DNA from: Methanoculleus marisnigri
Lineage (GTDB): Archaea; Halobacteriota; Methanomicrobia; Methanomicrobiales; Methanoculleaceae
Assembly (NCBI GenBank): GCA_002503885.1
Contig: DASQ01000078.1
Coordinates: forward strand, 1-32,359
Length of the DNA stretch: 32,359 nucleotides
Direction of reading: 5' to 3'
Shown: positions 15,137 to 22,539 of the stretch, piece after piece
Position numbering within the stretch: position 1 is the first letter of the stretch
Layout: each line of letters opens with the position of its first letter
Notes under the pieces: model-generated
What the model saw: only the letters and a program-made list of their open reading frames with translations
Databases searched by the model: none
Told to the model about the DNA's origin: nothing
Program-made: the position numbers and the translations under genes

Positions 15137-15577
15137 ATGGTTCAGAAAAAGAGTATCTATGGAGTCCTGATCGCAGGACTTCTGGCACTGTGCCTGCTCG
15201 GTGCCGGTTGCACGTCGCAGCCGGCGGAACAGCAAAACGTGACCGCGACCCCCACCCCGGCGGAGGAGTACGTCTTCAACGAGACGAACAACAACGAGAC
15301 GGTCACCCTCCCGGTCGGGAGCGAGATCACCATCAGCCTCGATGAGAACCCGACGACCGGGTACTCCTGGAACGTCACCTCTTCCGCCGGGCTCTCGTAC
15401 GTGAACGACACCTACATCGCACCGGAGACCGGGCTCATGGGCGCCGGGGGCGTGCATGTATGGGAGTACCTCGCCGCCGAGACGGGCGCCGGAGAGTTCT
15501 CTGCAATCTATACCCGTTCCTGGGAGAACGTGACCGGGAACGAGACCACATTCTCGATGGCATTCACCATCGAGTAA
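15137..15577 (+). CDS. Chagasin-family (I42) cysteine peptidase inhibitor lipoprotein
   Basis: The 146-residue product has a signal segment and lipobox LGAGC (C25), so it is probably lipid-anchored outside the membrane. A Thr/Pro/Glu-rich linker is followed by the chagasin fold. The three inhibitory loops are visible: NPTTGYSW (71-78), the GxGG..W element GAGGVHVW (102-109), and RSWE (127-130), equivalent to R-P-W-E. Chagasins block papain-family (C1) peptidases by inserting these loops in the active site. There is no peptidase of that family in the window, so the target may be external. The gene appears leaderless. A T-rich tract (about 15588-15592) follows the stop. Confidence 0.88.
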   Translation: MVQKKSIYGVLIAGLLALCLLGAGCTSQPAEQQNVTATPTPAEEYVFNETNNNETVTLPVGSEITISLDENPTTGYSWNVTSSAGLSYVNDTYIAPETGLMGAGGVHVWEYLAAETGAGEFSAIYTRSWENVTGNETTFSMAFTIE

Positions 15578-15608
15578 TCTTTCATCTTTTTATACGTATC
15601 CGCGGCGT

Positions 15609-16379
15609 TCACCGCCCGTTTCCTAACCGCCGCAGAACCTCTGCCCCCGGCCAAGGTCCTCCGTGCGCCGCGTAGACCCGTTCCGGCCCAAACGCGAGGA
15701 GCGTCCGGAGGCTCTTATGTGCCGCCACGGGGTTATCCATCCTGAAGGGTAGCCGGGGCCTCCCCCCGGCAAAGAGAGCAGAAAGAAGGTCGCCGATGAT
15801 AACGGTGCCGCCGGCGACAAGGACCGAGACCGAGCCGGGAGTATGCCCCGGCGTGGGGAGGACCCTGCCCCGGACCCCGAAGGCCGTAAGGTCGGCGGGA
15901 CTCCTGATGACGATGTCGGGCTCAACGCCGCCAAAACCCGGGACAGCTATCCTACCGCCTGCAAGCCCGATCAGGCGCGGGATGATCCTGGCGGGGAGGC
16001 GCAGCCCGTCAAACCCAGGACGCATAGCGTCGGCATCGGCCTCGTGGACGGCGACCGGTGCGCCTGTCAGTTCCCGGAGTGCGTCGGCGCTCCCGTAGTT
16101 GTTCGGGTGACTGTGAGTGACCAGGATCAGGGAGACCTCGTCGGGACTGATGCCGGCCTTCTTCACCGCGGCCAGGATGGCCGTCTCATCCCCGGGGTTG
16201 CCGGTGTCGACCAGAAGCACGCTGTGGTCCCTGACGATGAACGAGGTGGTCAGGCCGAGCGGCACGGGGATGACCGCCGGCAGGTAGCGAACAGCGGTGC
16301 GCTCCATCTTTTGTGCCGGAGCCCGGGGAGCCTCTCTACTCCCGGCAAAATCCCCCGGATCCGATTCGATGGTCTTCAC
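15609..16379 (-). CDS. MBL-fold protein with altered second metal site
   Basis: This 256-residue protein of the glyoxalase-II/MBL type carries THSHPNNYG at 88-96 where the family has HxHxDH. H89 and H91 are kept, but the Asp and His ligands of the second metal are N93 and N94. Other ligands appear intact: H179 in PTPGHTPGS, D197 in IIGDLL, H239 in AAHGGPWPG. This suggests a single-metal enzyme or changed activity. GTG 16379 is chosen because GGAGAT lies 4 nt upstream; ATG 16307 is possible. It converges with the chagasin gene, 31 nt apart. Confidence 0.82.
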   Translation of the reverse strand: MKTIESDPGDFAGSREAPRAPAQKMERTAVRYLPAVIPVPLGLTTSFIVRDHSVLLVDTGNPGDETAILAAVKKAGISPDEVSLILVTHSHPNNYGSADALRELTGAPVAVHEADADAMRPGFDGLRLPARIIPRLIGLAGGRIAVPGFGGVEPDIVIRSPADLTAFGVRGRVLPTPGHTPGSVSVLVAGGTVIIGDLLSALFAGGRPRLPFRMDNPVAAHKSLRTLLAFGPERVYAAHGGPWPGAEVLRRLGNGR

Positions 16380-16465
16380 GGCATCTCCACTGTGAGATAC
16401 CCTCTCTCCACATCAATGATTCGGTCAGGAGAAGAGAGGGGGACCGGGGGTGAGTTTGCGGTGGT

Positions 16466-16500
16466 CCGGGAGGTTCCCCGTGAGGGACGGGGCCTCCGGC
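16466..16500. promoter_or_regulatory. Long inverted repeat upstream of the DUF3821 gene promoter
   Basis: GGAGG-TT-CCCCGT (16469-16481), a GAGGG loop, then ACGGGG-CCTCC (16487-16497), extendable by CCGG/CCGG on the outside. It sits about 13 bp before the TATA box, so it is upstream of the transcript and may bind a protein as DNA. Confidence 0.4.
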
Positions 16501-16512
16501 GGTATTTCAATA

Positions 16513-16523
16513 CGCATATATAT
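16513..16523 (+). promoter_or_regulatory. TATA box of the DUF3821 surface protein gene
   Basis: CGCATATATATC predicts a start near 16541, which would leave almost no leader; yet a good SD, GAGGTGA (16533-16539), is 4 nt from ATG 16544. The real start may be slightly upstream. Confidence 0.5.
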
Positions 16524-16543
16524 CGCGGAAACGAGGTGAAACT

Positions 16544-17101
16544 ATGATCTATAAGAGAATGACATCCCGATATCTCCTCGTTTCCCTGGCGCTCCTTGCC
16601 CTGATCCTCGTCGCCCCGGCAGCCGCACAGGGGACCAGCCCGCAGGAGGTGCAACCCGGCGACACGATCGAGGTGGGGAGCGAACCGCTCGTCCTCGACC
16701 TCGTCGACCTCCGCAACGCAGATACATTCAATCCGATCACGGAACTCCGACACTACCGGGACGACGATCCCACAAAGCAGATCATCCGGGTCATTGGCGT
16801 ACCGAACGATGATCGCTTCACGATCAATACGCATACGCTCAACGGGAAGTACGGACGGTACTTCGCATACAGCAGCAAGGACGGCCTGATCCAGCAGCAC
16901 AGCATCGTATTCACCCCCGCTCCCGGAGTGACGGCCACAGAGTCGACCGGGACCCCCGCCACGGCCACACAGACCCCCACGGAGACGGGAACACCGCCGG
17001 CCACGACCACTACAGCCCCGACGCAGGCACCGCTCCCGGGACTGATCGCGATCGCCGCGCTCGGGATCTGTGGACTGTTCCTGGGGACGAGACGGCGGTA
17101 G
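16544..17101 (+). CDS. DUF3821-type secreted surface protein with C-terminal anchor
   Basis: The 185-residue product has a signal peptide (about residues 1-29, ending AAAQG). A DUF3821-like domain (about 37-115) contains GDTIEVGSEPLVLDL and FTINTHTLNGKYGRYFAY. A Thr/Pro linker (130-163) and a C-terminal PLPG-hydrophobic-RRR tail (163-185) follow. The tail resembles archaeal PGF-CTERM sorting signals but has PGL in place of PGF; it could also be a plain membrane anchor. The domain is common in surface proteins of Methanomicrobiales. SD GAGGTGA supports ATG 16544. The protein is probably outside the cell; function is unknown. Confidence 0.82.
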   Translation: MIYKRMTSRYLLVSLALLALILVAPAAAQGTSPQEVQPGDTIEVGSEPLVLDLVDLRNADTFNPITELRHYRDDDPTKQIIRVIGVPNDDRFTINTHTLNGKYGRYFAYSSKDGLIQQHSIVFTPAPGVTATESTGTPATATQTPTETGTPPATTTTAPTQAPLPGLIAIAALGICGLFLGTRRR

Positions 17102-17370
17102 GCAGATCCCGGAGCCCCGGCAGCCAACGGCCGGGAACGGTTCGCCTGCAGGTCTCATCTATCGGCTGAGACAGGCCCCGGGGACAGGAGTGCCTCCGGA
17201 TGCCTTTGGCCTGCAAGCCCGCCGCATCGGGGAACCACAAAACGTTTTTTGGGACCTGTTCTGGGGCTTAAAGGAAGCCGTCTCACGGAGCATCGTGACG
17301 GCCGAACTGACGGAGACGTCCTTTGAACCCGCCACAGCCGCGGTCTTTCGGACACCTGCTCCCGACGGGT

Positions 17371-17380
17371 ATTATATACT
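17371..17380 (+). promoter_or_regulatory. Probable TATA box of the TolB-like gene, with long leader
   Basis: ATTATATACT at 17371-17380 predicts a start near 17402 and a leader of about 140 nt before ATG 17542. A GGGGG/CCCCC pairing (about 17506-17527) lies directly before the AGGAGG SD and could affect translation. Otherwise 17102-17541 shows no gene, only an AAAACGTTTT palindrome at 17239-17248. Confidence 0.45.
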
Positions 17381-17541
17381 GCTATGGATATCCCCCGCCG
17401 GAGAAGGATCACCCGTTTGTTACCCGCACCCGCTGGACTGCGGCAGAACTCCCGGGAACCTTCCTCCTTCAACACGGGGGCATCTTCGGCCCGGCGCTCT
17501 GGAGAGGGGGGCTGCCCGGAGACCCCCAGGAGGCCCAAACG

Positions 17542-18393
17542 ATGAACGAACACAATTTCTCTGCACCGGTGCTGGTCCTGATCGCCCTTGCACTCCTCAT
17601 CGGTGCCGTATCGGCCGAGGAGTTCCAGGTCACCAACGCTTCGGTGGACCAGGTGTATTCAACGGTGCTTGACGACCGCATCCTCTGGTCCGATAACCGG
17701 ACGGGAGACTACGACGTCTACCTCTACAACCTGACCGAGGAGAGCGAATGCGCACTCTCCCCGCCGGAGACCGACCAGTTCGCGACGGCACTTTCCGCCG
17801 GCATGATGATGAGCGGTGATAAGGTCGTCTGGGAGGACAACCGGACCGGGAACCGGGATATCTACCTCTACGACCTCGCTACAGGAGAGGAGACGCAGAT
17901 CACGACCGGGACCGGCCACGAGATCAACCCCGCCATCGCCGGGGACTGGATCGTCTGGCAGGACGCACGGAGTGGCAACTGGGACATCTACCTCTACGAC
18001 CTCGCTACGGGAGAGGAGACCCGGATCACCACAAACGAGAGCACACAGATGACTCCCGCTGTCACCACGAGTATGGTCGTCTGGAACGACTTCCGGCACG
18101 GCAACTGGGACATCTACGCCTGGATTCCCGATGAAGCGGTGCCGTCCGTGCCCGGACCGGCCCTGACGCCCGCCTCGCCCGGAGCGCCCGGTGCAGTCAC
18201 TCTGCCGCCGACCGCAATGCCGACGGCAACACCCACGCCAGCCGCAACGCCCCCGACGAATGTAACGGAAACGCTGACGCCGGAGGGTACGCCGACAACC
18301 CAGCCACCGAGAACCTTGCCACCGGGGACCTTCCCACCGTTGACCTTCGTAACCCTGGAACCAACCGAGACACAGACACCGTTCCTCCTGTGA
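17542..18393 (+). CDS. Secreted TolB-like beta-propeller protein
   Basis: The 283-residue product begins MNEHNFSAPV with a signal peptide to about residue 25 (VSAEE). Four propeller blades repeat every 42-48 residues: WSDNR (49-53), WEDNR (97-101), WQDAR (139-143) and WNDFR (181-185). Each is followed by G-x-D-I/V-Y-x-Y, and two carry DLATGEET. A Pro/Thr-rich tail (about 200-283) ends without an evident membrane helix or sorting signal. Start chosen by AGGAGG 8 nt before ATG 17542; the frame is open upstream without support. Four blades are few for a closed propeller, so it may pair with another copy or be partial. Exported, likely cell-surface; ligand is unknown. Confidence 0.82.
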   Translation: MNEHNFSAPVLVLIALALLIGAVSAEEFQVTNASVDQVYSTVLDDRILWSDNRTGDYDVYLYNLTEESECALSPPETDQFATALSAGMMMSGDKVVWEDNRTGNRDIYLYDLATGEETQITTGTGHEINPAIAGDWIVWQDARSGNWDIYLYDLATGEETRITTNESTQMTPAVTTSMVVWNDFRHGNWDIYAWIPDEAVPSVPGPALTPASPGAPGAVTLPPTAMPTATPTPAATPPTNVTETLTPEGTPTTQPPRTLPPGTFPPLTFVTLEPTETQTPFLL

Positions 18394-18498
18394 CGGAAAC
18401 AGGACTTAACGGTGAAACTCCGGTATACCTGCCGGCTCCACGGAGCATGCCGTGAGGCTGTCCCGGAGATCCCGGAGAGAGGCGGTTCACCCTCGCTC

Positions 18499-18515
18499 CG
18501 GGACTTTCAGTCCCG
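18499..18515. repeat. Perfect hairpin in the intergenic region after the TolB-like gene
   Basis: CGGGACT-TTC-AGTCCCG (7-bp stem, 3-nt loop) lies 105 nt after the TolB-like stop. It may be a transcript end or a relic of a small transposon end. No T tract follows it. Apart from this and the EF-2 terminator, 18394-18686 shows no gene. Confidence 0.4.
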
Positions 18516-18654
18516 TCAAACTCCTGCGTCTTGCAAGGTGCATCCAGCAGGTGAGATTCGGGATCGACAATTCCTCCGGCGACCGAAAGCCTCGCGAAGC
18601 CGTTATGAACGCCGAACCGGTAGCTTCCGGCTAACGCATCCGCTCGCCGGGGTG

Positions 18655-18666
18655 AAAAATGAAAAA
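18655..18666 (-). terminator. T-rich terminator of the rps12-rps7-fusA operon
   Basis: On the minus strand TTTTTCATTTTT begins about 20 nt after the fusA stop. Oligo-T tracts of this kind end archaeal transcripts. Confidence 0.55.
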
Positions 18667-18686
18667 GGGAGGGTATTCGATTCGCG

Positions 18687-20879
18687 TTACGCCAGATAAT
18701 CGTCCGGCCGCGGGATCTGTTCCTTTAAGCCCTTCCGCTTGCGGATGGCCTTGACCACATCGGTCACAATACCGGCGGGGACCAGTTCGAACCCGGCGAA
18801 CTCGGTGCTCCACATCGCACGCCCTTCGGTGGCGGACCGGATGTCTCCGGCAAACCCGAAGAGCTCGGCGACCGGTGCCCTGCCGACGATCGTCATCGTA
18901 TCCCCTTCGCTCAGCATATCGAAGACCTGGCCGCGCCGGCCCTGGATCTGCGAAGTTGCCGCACCCATCTGCTCGGTCGGGACCGTGATCTGGAGCTTCT
19001 GGATAGGCTCGAGAAGCGAGTCGCCGCCGAGCAGCAGGCCTGCCTTGACGGCACTCCTGACTGCCGGGATGACCTGCGCGGGACCGCGGTGGATGGCATC
19101 CTCGTGGAGTTTCACATCCACCAGCCGGATCTTCAAGTTCTGCACCAGCTCGTCGGCGAGCGGGCCGCCGCGGAGCGCTTCACGCCAGCCGTCGAGGACC
19201 AGTTCCATCGTCTCGTTGAGGTACTGGACACCCTTCGTCATGTCGATGAACAGGTTGGTACCCTCGATCGCCCTGAGGTTCTTGGCCTCGTCCTTGTCCA
19301 TACCGGCGGCAACGAGGGCATCACGCCGCTCGATCGCCTGCTGGGTCATCGATATCTCGCCGTCCCGGATCATCTTCACGATCGCGGGGTCGACCGGCTC
19401 AAGCTCAAGGTAGAACCGGTTGTGGCGGTTCGGCGACTTTCCTTCGACCGGGCCTGCCCGACCCGTGATCGTCTCGCGGTAGACCACGATCGGCGGGGAG
19501 GTGATGATATCGACACCCTTATCACGCTTGATACGGCCGGTGATGATCTCGAGATGGAGTTCGCCCATGCCGCTGATCAGGTGCTCGCCGGTCTCCTCAT
19601 TGATCGAGACCCGCACCGTCGGGTCTTCCTTACCCACCTGGCGGAGAACCTCGACGAGTTTCGGGAGATCCTTCATGCTCTTCGCCTCGACAGCGACGGT
19701 CATGACCGGCTCGGAGTAGTGCTTCAGCGACTCGAAGGGGGCCATTTCAATGAGCGACGTGACGGTCGAGCCGACGATGGCATCCTTCAAACCTGTCACG
19801 GCGGCGATGTTGCCGGCGGTCAGCCCTTCCACCTCAATCCGCTCGGCACCCATGAAGATGCCGACCTGAGCGAGACGGTTCGAACGCTTTGCCGCACCCA
19901 TGATGTAGCACTCGGTGCCCCGGCGGAGCGTTCCCGAGAAGAGACGGCCGGTGGCGACCTCGCCTGCATGCGGGTCGAACGATATATCGGTGACCATCAG
20001 GCAGACGGGCCCGTTCGGGTCGCAGTTGAGCATTGCCTTACCCTCGGGGGAGGTATAGTCGCCGCGCCAGATGATGTGGATACGCCGGTCCTGGGCCTGG
20101 AGGGGGTTGGGGAGGTGCTTGACCACCATGTCGAGGAGGACGGCATGCAGGGGGCTTTTCTTCGCCAGCCACTTCATGTCGCCGGTATTGCACTTCTCAT
20201 AGACGTCCTTGAACGAGACCCCGCTGCTCTTCATGAAAGGGGCGGATACGGCCCAGTTGTAGAGCGCGGAACCGAAGGCAACGGTGCCCTTCGCGGCATC
20301 CAGTTTCCAGCCTTCGTTGTACATCTTCTCGTTCATGCCCTTGATCAACTTGTTGACCTTGTCGATCACCTTCGCGAGGCGGATCTGCATCTCCTGCTCG
20401 TCCACCTTCAGCTCGTTGATCAGCCGGTCCACCTTGTTGATGAAGAGAACCGGGCGGACACCCTCCTTCAAGGCCTGACGGAGCACCGTCTCCGTCTGGG
20501 GCATGGTCCCCTCGACGGCGTCGACCACGACGACGGCACCGTCCACCGCACGCATGGCGCGGGTCACGTCGCCGCCGAAGTCCACGTGGCCGGGGGTATC
20601 GATCATGTTGATCAGGTACTCTTCGCCGCCGTACTCGTGGACCATCGAGACGTTGCTCGCATCGATGGTGATGCCGCGTGCCTGTTCCTCCTCGTCGGAG
20701 TCCATGAAGAGCTGCCGGCCGGCGAGCTCCTCGCTGATCATGCCCGCTCCTGCCAGCAGGTTGTCCGAGAGTGTTGTCTTACCGTGATCGATGTGGGCGA
20801 CGATACCGATGTTCCGGATGTGCTCCGGCTTGTCCATCAGCTCCGTCACCCGTTCTACCATCTTCTTTCGTCTGGTCAT
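18687..20879 (-). CDS. fusA: Translation elongation factor EF-2
   Basis: This is a 730-residue archaeal EF-2, the normal length. G-domain motifs are AHIDHGKT (28-35), the switch I region with RGITIDAS, DTPGHVDF (94-101) and NKVD (148-151). The domain IV tip contains DAIHRGPAQVIPAVR near residue 595, the region of the diphthamide histidine. It catalyses GTP-driven translocation on the ribosome. ATG 20879 follows GGTG by 7 nt. It is last in the rps12-rps7-fusA operon, 30 nt after rps7. The gap contains a T8 tract on the coding strand that might lower or pace read-through. Confidence 0.97.
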   Translation of the reverse strand: MTRRKKMVERVTELMDKPEHIRNIGIVAHIDHGKTTLSDNLLAGAGMISEELAGRQLFMDSDEEEQARGITIDASNVSMVHEYGGEEYLINMIDTPGHVDFGGDVTRAMRAVDGAVVVVDAVEGTMPQTETVLRQALKEGVRPVLFINKVDRLINELKVDEQEMQIRLAKVIDKVNKLIKGMNEKMYNEGWKLDAAKGTVAFGSALYNWAVSAPFMKSSGVSFKDVYEKCNTGDMKWLAKKSPLHAVLLDMVVKHLPNPLQAQDRRIHIIWRGDYTSPEGKAMLNCDPNGPVCLMVTDISFDPHAGEVATGRLFSGTLRRGTECYIMGAAKRSNRLAQVGIFMGAERIEVEGLTAGNIAAVTGLKDAIVGSTVTSLIEMAPFESLKHYSEPVMTVAVEAKSMKDLPKLVEVLRQVGKEDPTVRVSINEETGEHLISGMGELHLEIITGRIKRDKGVDIITSPPIVVYRETITGRAGPVEGKSPNRHNRFYLELEPVDPAIVKMIRDGEISMTQQAIERRDALVAAGMDKDEAKNLRAIEGTNLFIDMTKGVQYLNETMELVLDGWREALRGGPLADELVQNLKIRLVDVKLHEDAIHRGPAQVIPAVRSAVKAGLLLGGDSLLEPIQKLQITVPTEQMGAATSQIQGRRGQVFDMLSEGDTMTIVGRAPVAELFGFAGDIRSATEGRAMWSTEFAGFELVPAGIVTDVVKAIRKRKGLKEQIPRPDDYLA

Positions 20880-20909
20880 GAATTACACCAAAAAAAATAA
20901 TAGGGGGTT

Positions 20910-21518
20910 TTAACGGGCTGCCTTTGCAATACGTTCTCTCTCTTCTTTCTTCGAGACGGCGTATGAACGGGTGTCGCCGTTCGCCGCAGATATCAGCTCT
21001 TCGGCAAGCGCCTCGCTCACGCTCTTCTTCTTCTTGTGGCTCGCCTGCCGAACGCCGGCAGTGATGAACCGGAGCGCAGTATCGACACGGCGCTGGGGAG
21101 CGGTATCGACCGACTTCGGGACGTTGATGCCGCCGTACTTCAGCCGGACGGTCTCCTCACGGGGTCCGGTGTTCGCAACTGCGTCCACCAGCACCTGAAC
21201 CGGGTTCTTCTTGGTCTTCTTGTTGACGATCTCGAAGGCGTCCCGGACGATGCGGATGGCAAGTTCCTTCTTGCCGGTGTTCTTCTCGGTCTGCATCAGT
21301 TTGTTGATCAGACGCTCGACGATCAGCATGTTGCTCTTGTTGAACTGCTGGCCGACGAGTTTGCCGCAGGAGTGCGGCACAATCATCGTGTGCAGGTTCA
21401 CGTAACGAGCGAGGCTCGGATCCAGGATCTCCACCTCGGTCATGTCCCAGCGGTTAAAAAGGAGCTGCTGCGCCCCTTTCTCTTCCGGCTGCGTAGTTCC
21501 TGCTTCTGCTTCTACCAT
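20910..21518 (-). CDS. rps7: 30S ribosomal protein S7 (uS7)
   Basis: The 202-residue archaeal S7 shows family features: KLFNRW-like LLFNRWDMTEVEI, VNLHTMIVPHSCGK, KSNMLIVERLINKLM, PVQVLVDAVANTGPREE and RRVDTALRFITAGVRQAS. It initiates assembly of the 30S head and contacts tRNA at the E site. It follows rps12 by 5 nt and precedes fusA. In other organisms S7 can repress its own operon by binding the mRNA; nothing here shows this directly. Confidence 0.97.
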   Translation of the reverse strand: MVEAEAGTTQPEEKGAQQLLFNRWDMTEVEILDPSLARYVNLHTMIVPHSCGKLVGQQFNKSNMLIVERLINKLMQTEKNTGKKELAIRIVRDAFEIVNKKTKKNPVQVLVDAVANTGPREETVRLKYGGINVPKSVDTAPQRRVDTALRFITAGVRQASHKKKKSVSEALAEELISAANGDTRSYAVSKKEERERIAKAAR

Positions 21519-21523
21519 ACTGC

Positions 21524-21952
21524 TTACCTCCGCGGCTTCTCCTTGCGTCCGGTAACCATTTCACGCAGGCTGACGCTGTTCACCTTGGTCACGACAAACC
21601 GGACGCCGGGGATATCACCCTTCGACCTGCCCAGCCTGCCGCCGATGCCCTCGATCTCGACCTCATCGTGCTCGTCGATGAAGTTGATGGCACCGTCGCC
21701 GACAGCGAACGCGGTTACCTGACGGCCGTTCTTGATCAGCTGTACGCGGACGCACTTGCGGATCGCAGAGTTCGGCTGCTTTGCCTCAACACCCACCTTC
21801 TCGAGAACGATCCCGCGGCCCTGCGGTGCTCCCTCAAGGGGGTCAGCTTTTACATCGAGCCCGAGCTGACGCCGCGCGTAGCCAGTGTCGTGCCACCGGT
21901 TATTATTTGCGTCGCGCTTCAGTTTTCGGGCTGCAAATTTTCCATTTCCCAT
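21524..21952 (-). CDS. rps12: 30S ribosomal protein S12 (uS12)
   Basis: The 142-residue archaeal S12 carries the decoding-centre segment EAKQPNSAIRKCVRVQLIKNG and the C-terminal GRLGRSKGDIPGVRF loop. It monitors codon-anticodon pairing in the A site. ATG 21952 follows GAGGGTAT. It is the first gene of the rps12-rps7-fusA operon, divergent from queD across about 170 bp. Confidence 0.97.
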   Translation of the reverse strand: MGNGKFAARKLKRDANNNRWHDTGYARRQLGLDVKADPLEGAPQGRGIVLEKVGVEAKQPNSAIRKCVRVQLIKNGRQVTAFAVGDGAINFIDEHDEVEIEGIGGRLGRSKGDIPGVRFVVTKVNSVSLREMVTGRKEKPRR

Positions 21953-21984
21953 CGAATACCCTCGTATCAGTTGAATTTGTGGAT

Positions 21985-21997
21985 AGGAGCAACTCCT
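21985..21997 (-). promoter_or_regulatory. Small hairpin in the rps12 leader
   Basis: AGGAG-TTG-CTCCT on the minus strand is a perfect 5-bp stem with 3-nt loop, about 33 nt before the rps12 ATG and within the predicted leader. It contains an SD-like AGGAG. A role in translation control is possible but not shown. Confidence 0.3.
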
Positions 21998-22012
21998 GGT
22001 GTGCTATAAAGC

Positions 22013-22038
22013 AACGCGCGTTACGGATTTATATATTG
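22013..22038 (-). promoter_or_regulatory. rps12 operon promoter: TATA box plus AACGCGCGTT palindrome
   Basis: On the minus strand the TATA box CAATATATAAATCC lies at 22025-22038, giving a start near 22000. The perfect 10-bp palindrome AACGCGCGTT (22013-22022) lies between the TATA box and the start, a position suited to a repressor. Confidence 0.55.
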
Positions 22039-22089
22039 TGGAACCCGCCCGCGCATCGATCTTCCGCCTTAGTTATTTGATCGGGAGCT

Positions 22090-22105
22090 GATATAATATT
22101 ATATC
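22090..22105 (+). promoter_or_regulatory. Palindromic TATA box of the queDEC operon
   Basis: GATATAATATTATATC is a perfect 16-bp palindrome containing the TATA element. Its centre is 28 nt before ATG 22126 and no SD precedes the ATG, so queD is probably leaderless. Confidence 0.55.
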
Positions 22106-22125
22106 CTGACGGGCAACCTTCATTG

Positions 22126-22539
22126 ATGATAACCCGGATATACAAAGAGGTTTTTTTCGAGGCAACCCATCGCCTGATTCACTATCAGGGGAAGTGTTTC
22201 CGGCTGCACGGTCACCAGTGGCGGGTAGAGGTCTGGATCGAGGGGATCGCAGATGAGCGCACCGGCATCGTCCTTGACTACAACTGCATCAAAGAAGTCG
22301 TCGGGCGGTTCGACCATCAGGTGATCTTAAACGCCGACGATCCTATGGCGGCAAGCATCGAGGCGTTCCACCCGGTCGTCACCACCCCCGGCGACCCGAC
22401 GAGCGAGCTCCTGACCGGCCTCATCGCAGAGATGATCGATGCTGAAGCCGCACGGCAGGGACACGATGCCCGCGTGGCGAAGGTCCGGGTCTGGGAGTCG
22501 ACGTCCTGTTACGCAGAGCGCACCTATGATCGTCAGTGA
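22126..22539 (+). CDS. queD: 6-carboxy-5,6,7,8-tetrahydropterin synthase (QueD/PTPS family)
   Basis: The 137-residue product is a T-fold PTPS-like enzyme. Zinc ligands are H15 (EATHRL), H28 and H30 (RLHGH). The catalytic cysteine is C24 (GKCFRLHGH), with D63/H64 in RFDHQ and E124 in VWESTS. It converts dihydroneopterin triphosphate to 6-carboxytetrahydropterin, the first dedicated step to preQ0 for archaeosine. ATG 22126 is used; TTG 22123 is one codon earlier. It overlaps queE by 14 nt. A closely related role in tetrahydromethanopterin synthesis is possible for archaeal PTPS paralogues, but the queE-queC context favours QueD. Confidence 0.9.
   Translation: MITRIYKEVFFEATHRLIHYQGKCFRLHGHQWRVEVWIEGIADERTGIVLDYNCIKEVVGRFDHQVILNADDPMAASIEAFHPVVTTPGDPTSELLTGLIAEMIDAEAARQGHDARVAKVRVWESTSCYAERTYDRQ

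Noticed and set aside
18452..18634. Possible TnpB C-terminal remnant between the TolB-like gene and fusA
   Set aside because: A short frame with a GDRK-type ending looked suggestive, but there is no zinc-ribbon CxxC pattern and no reliable match.
18770..18800. tRNA T-loop-like GTTCGAACCC
   Set aside because: It lies within the fusA coding sequence, and no cloverleaf can be drawn around it.
19089..20900. 603-codon plus-strand frame across fusA
   Set aside because: It is entirely antisense to EF-2, and the translation resembles the complement of a GC-rich gene without domains.
22081..22125. preQ1/preQ0 riboswitch before queD
   Set aside because: The TATA box is about 28 nt from the ATG, so there is essentially no leader in which a riboswitch could form.
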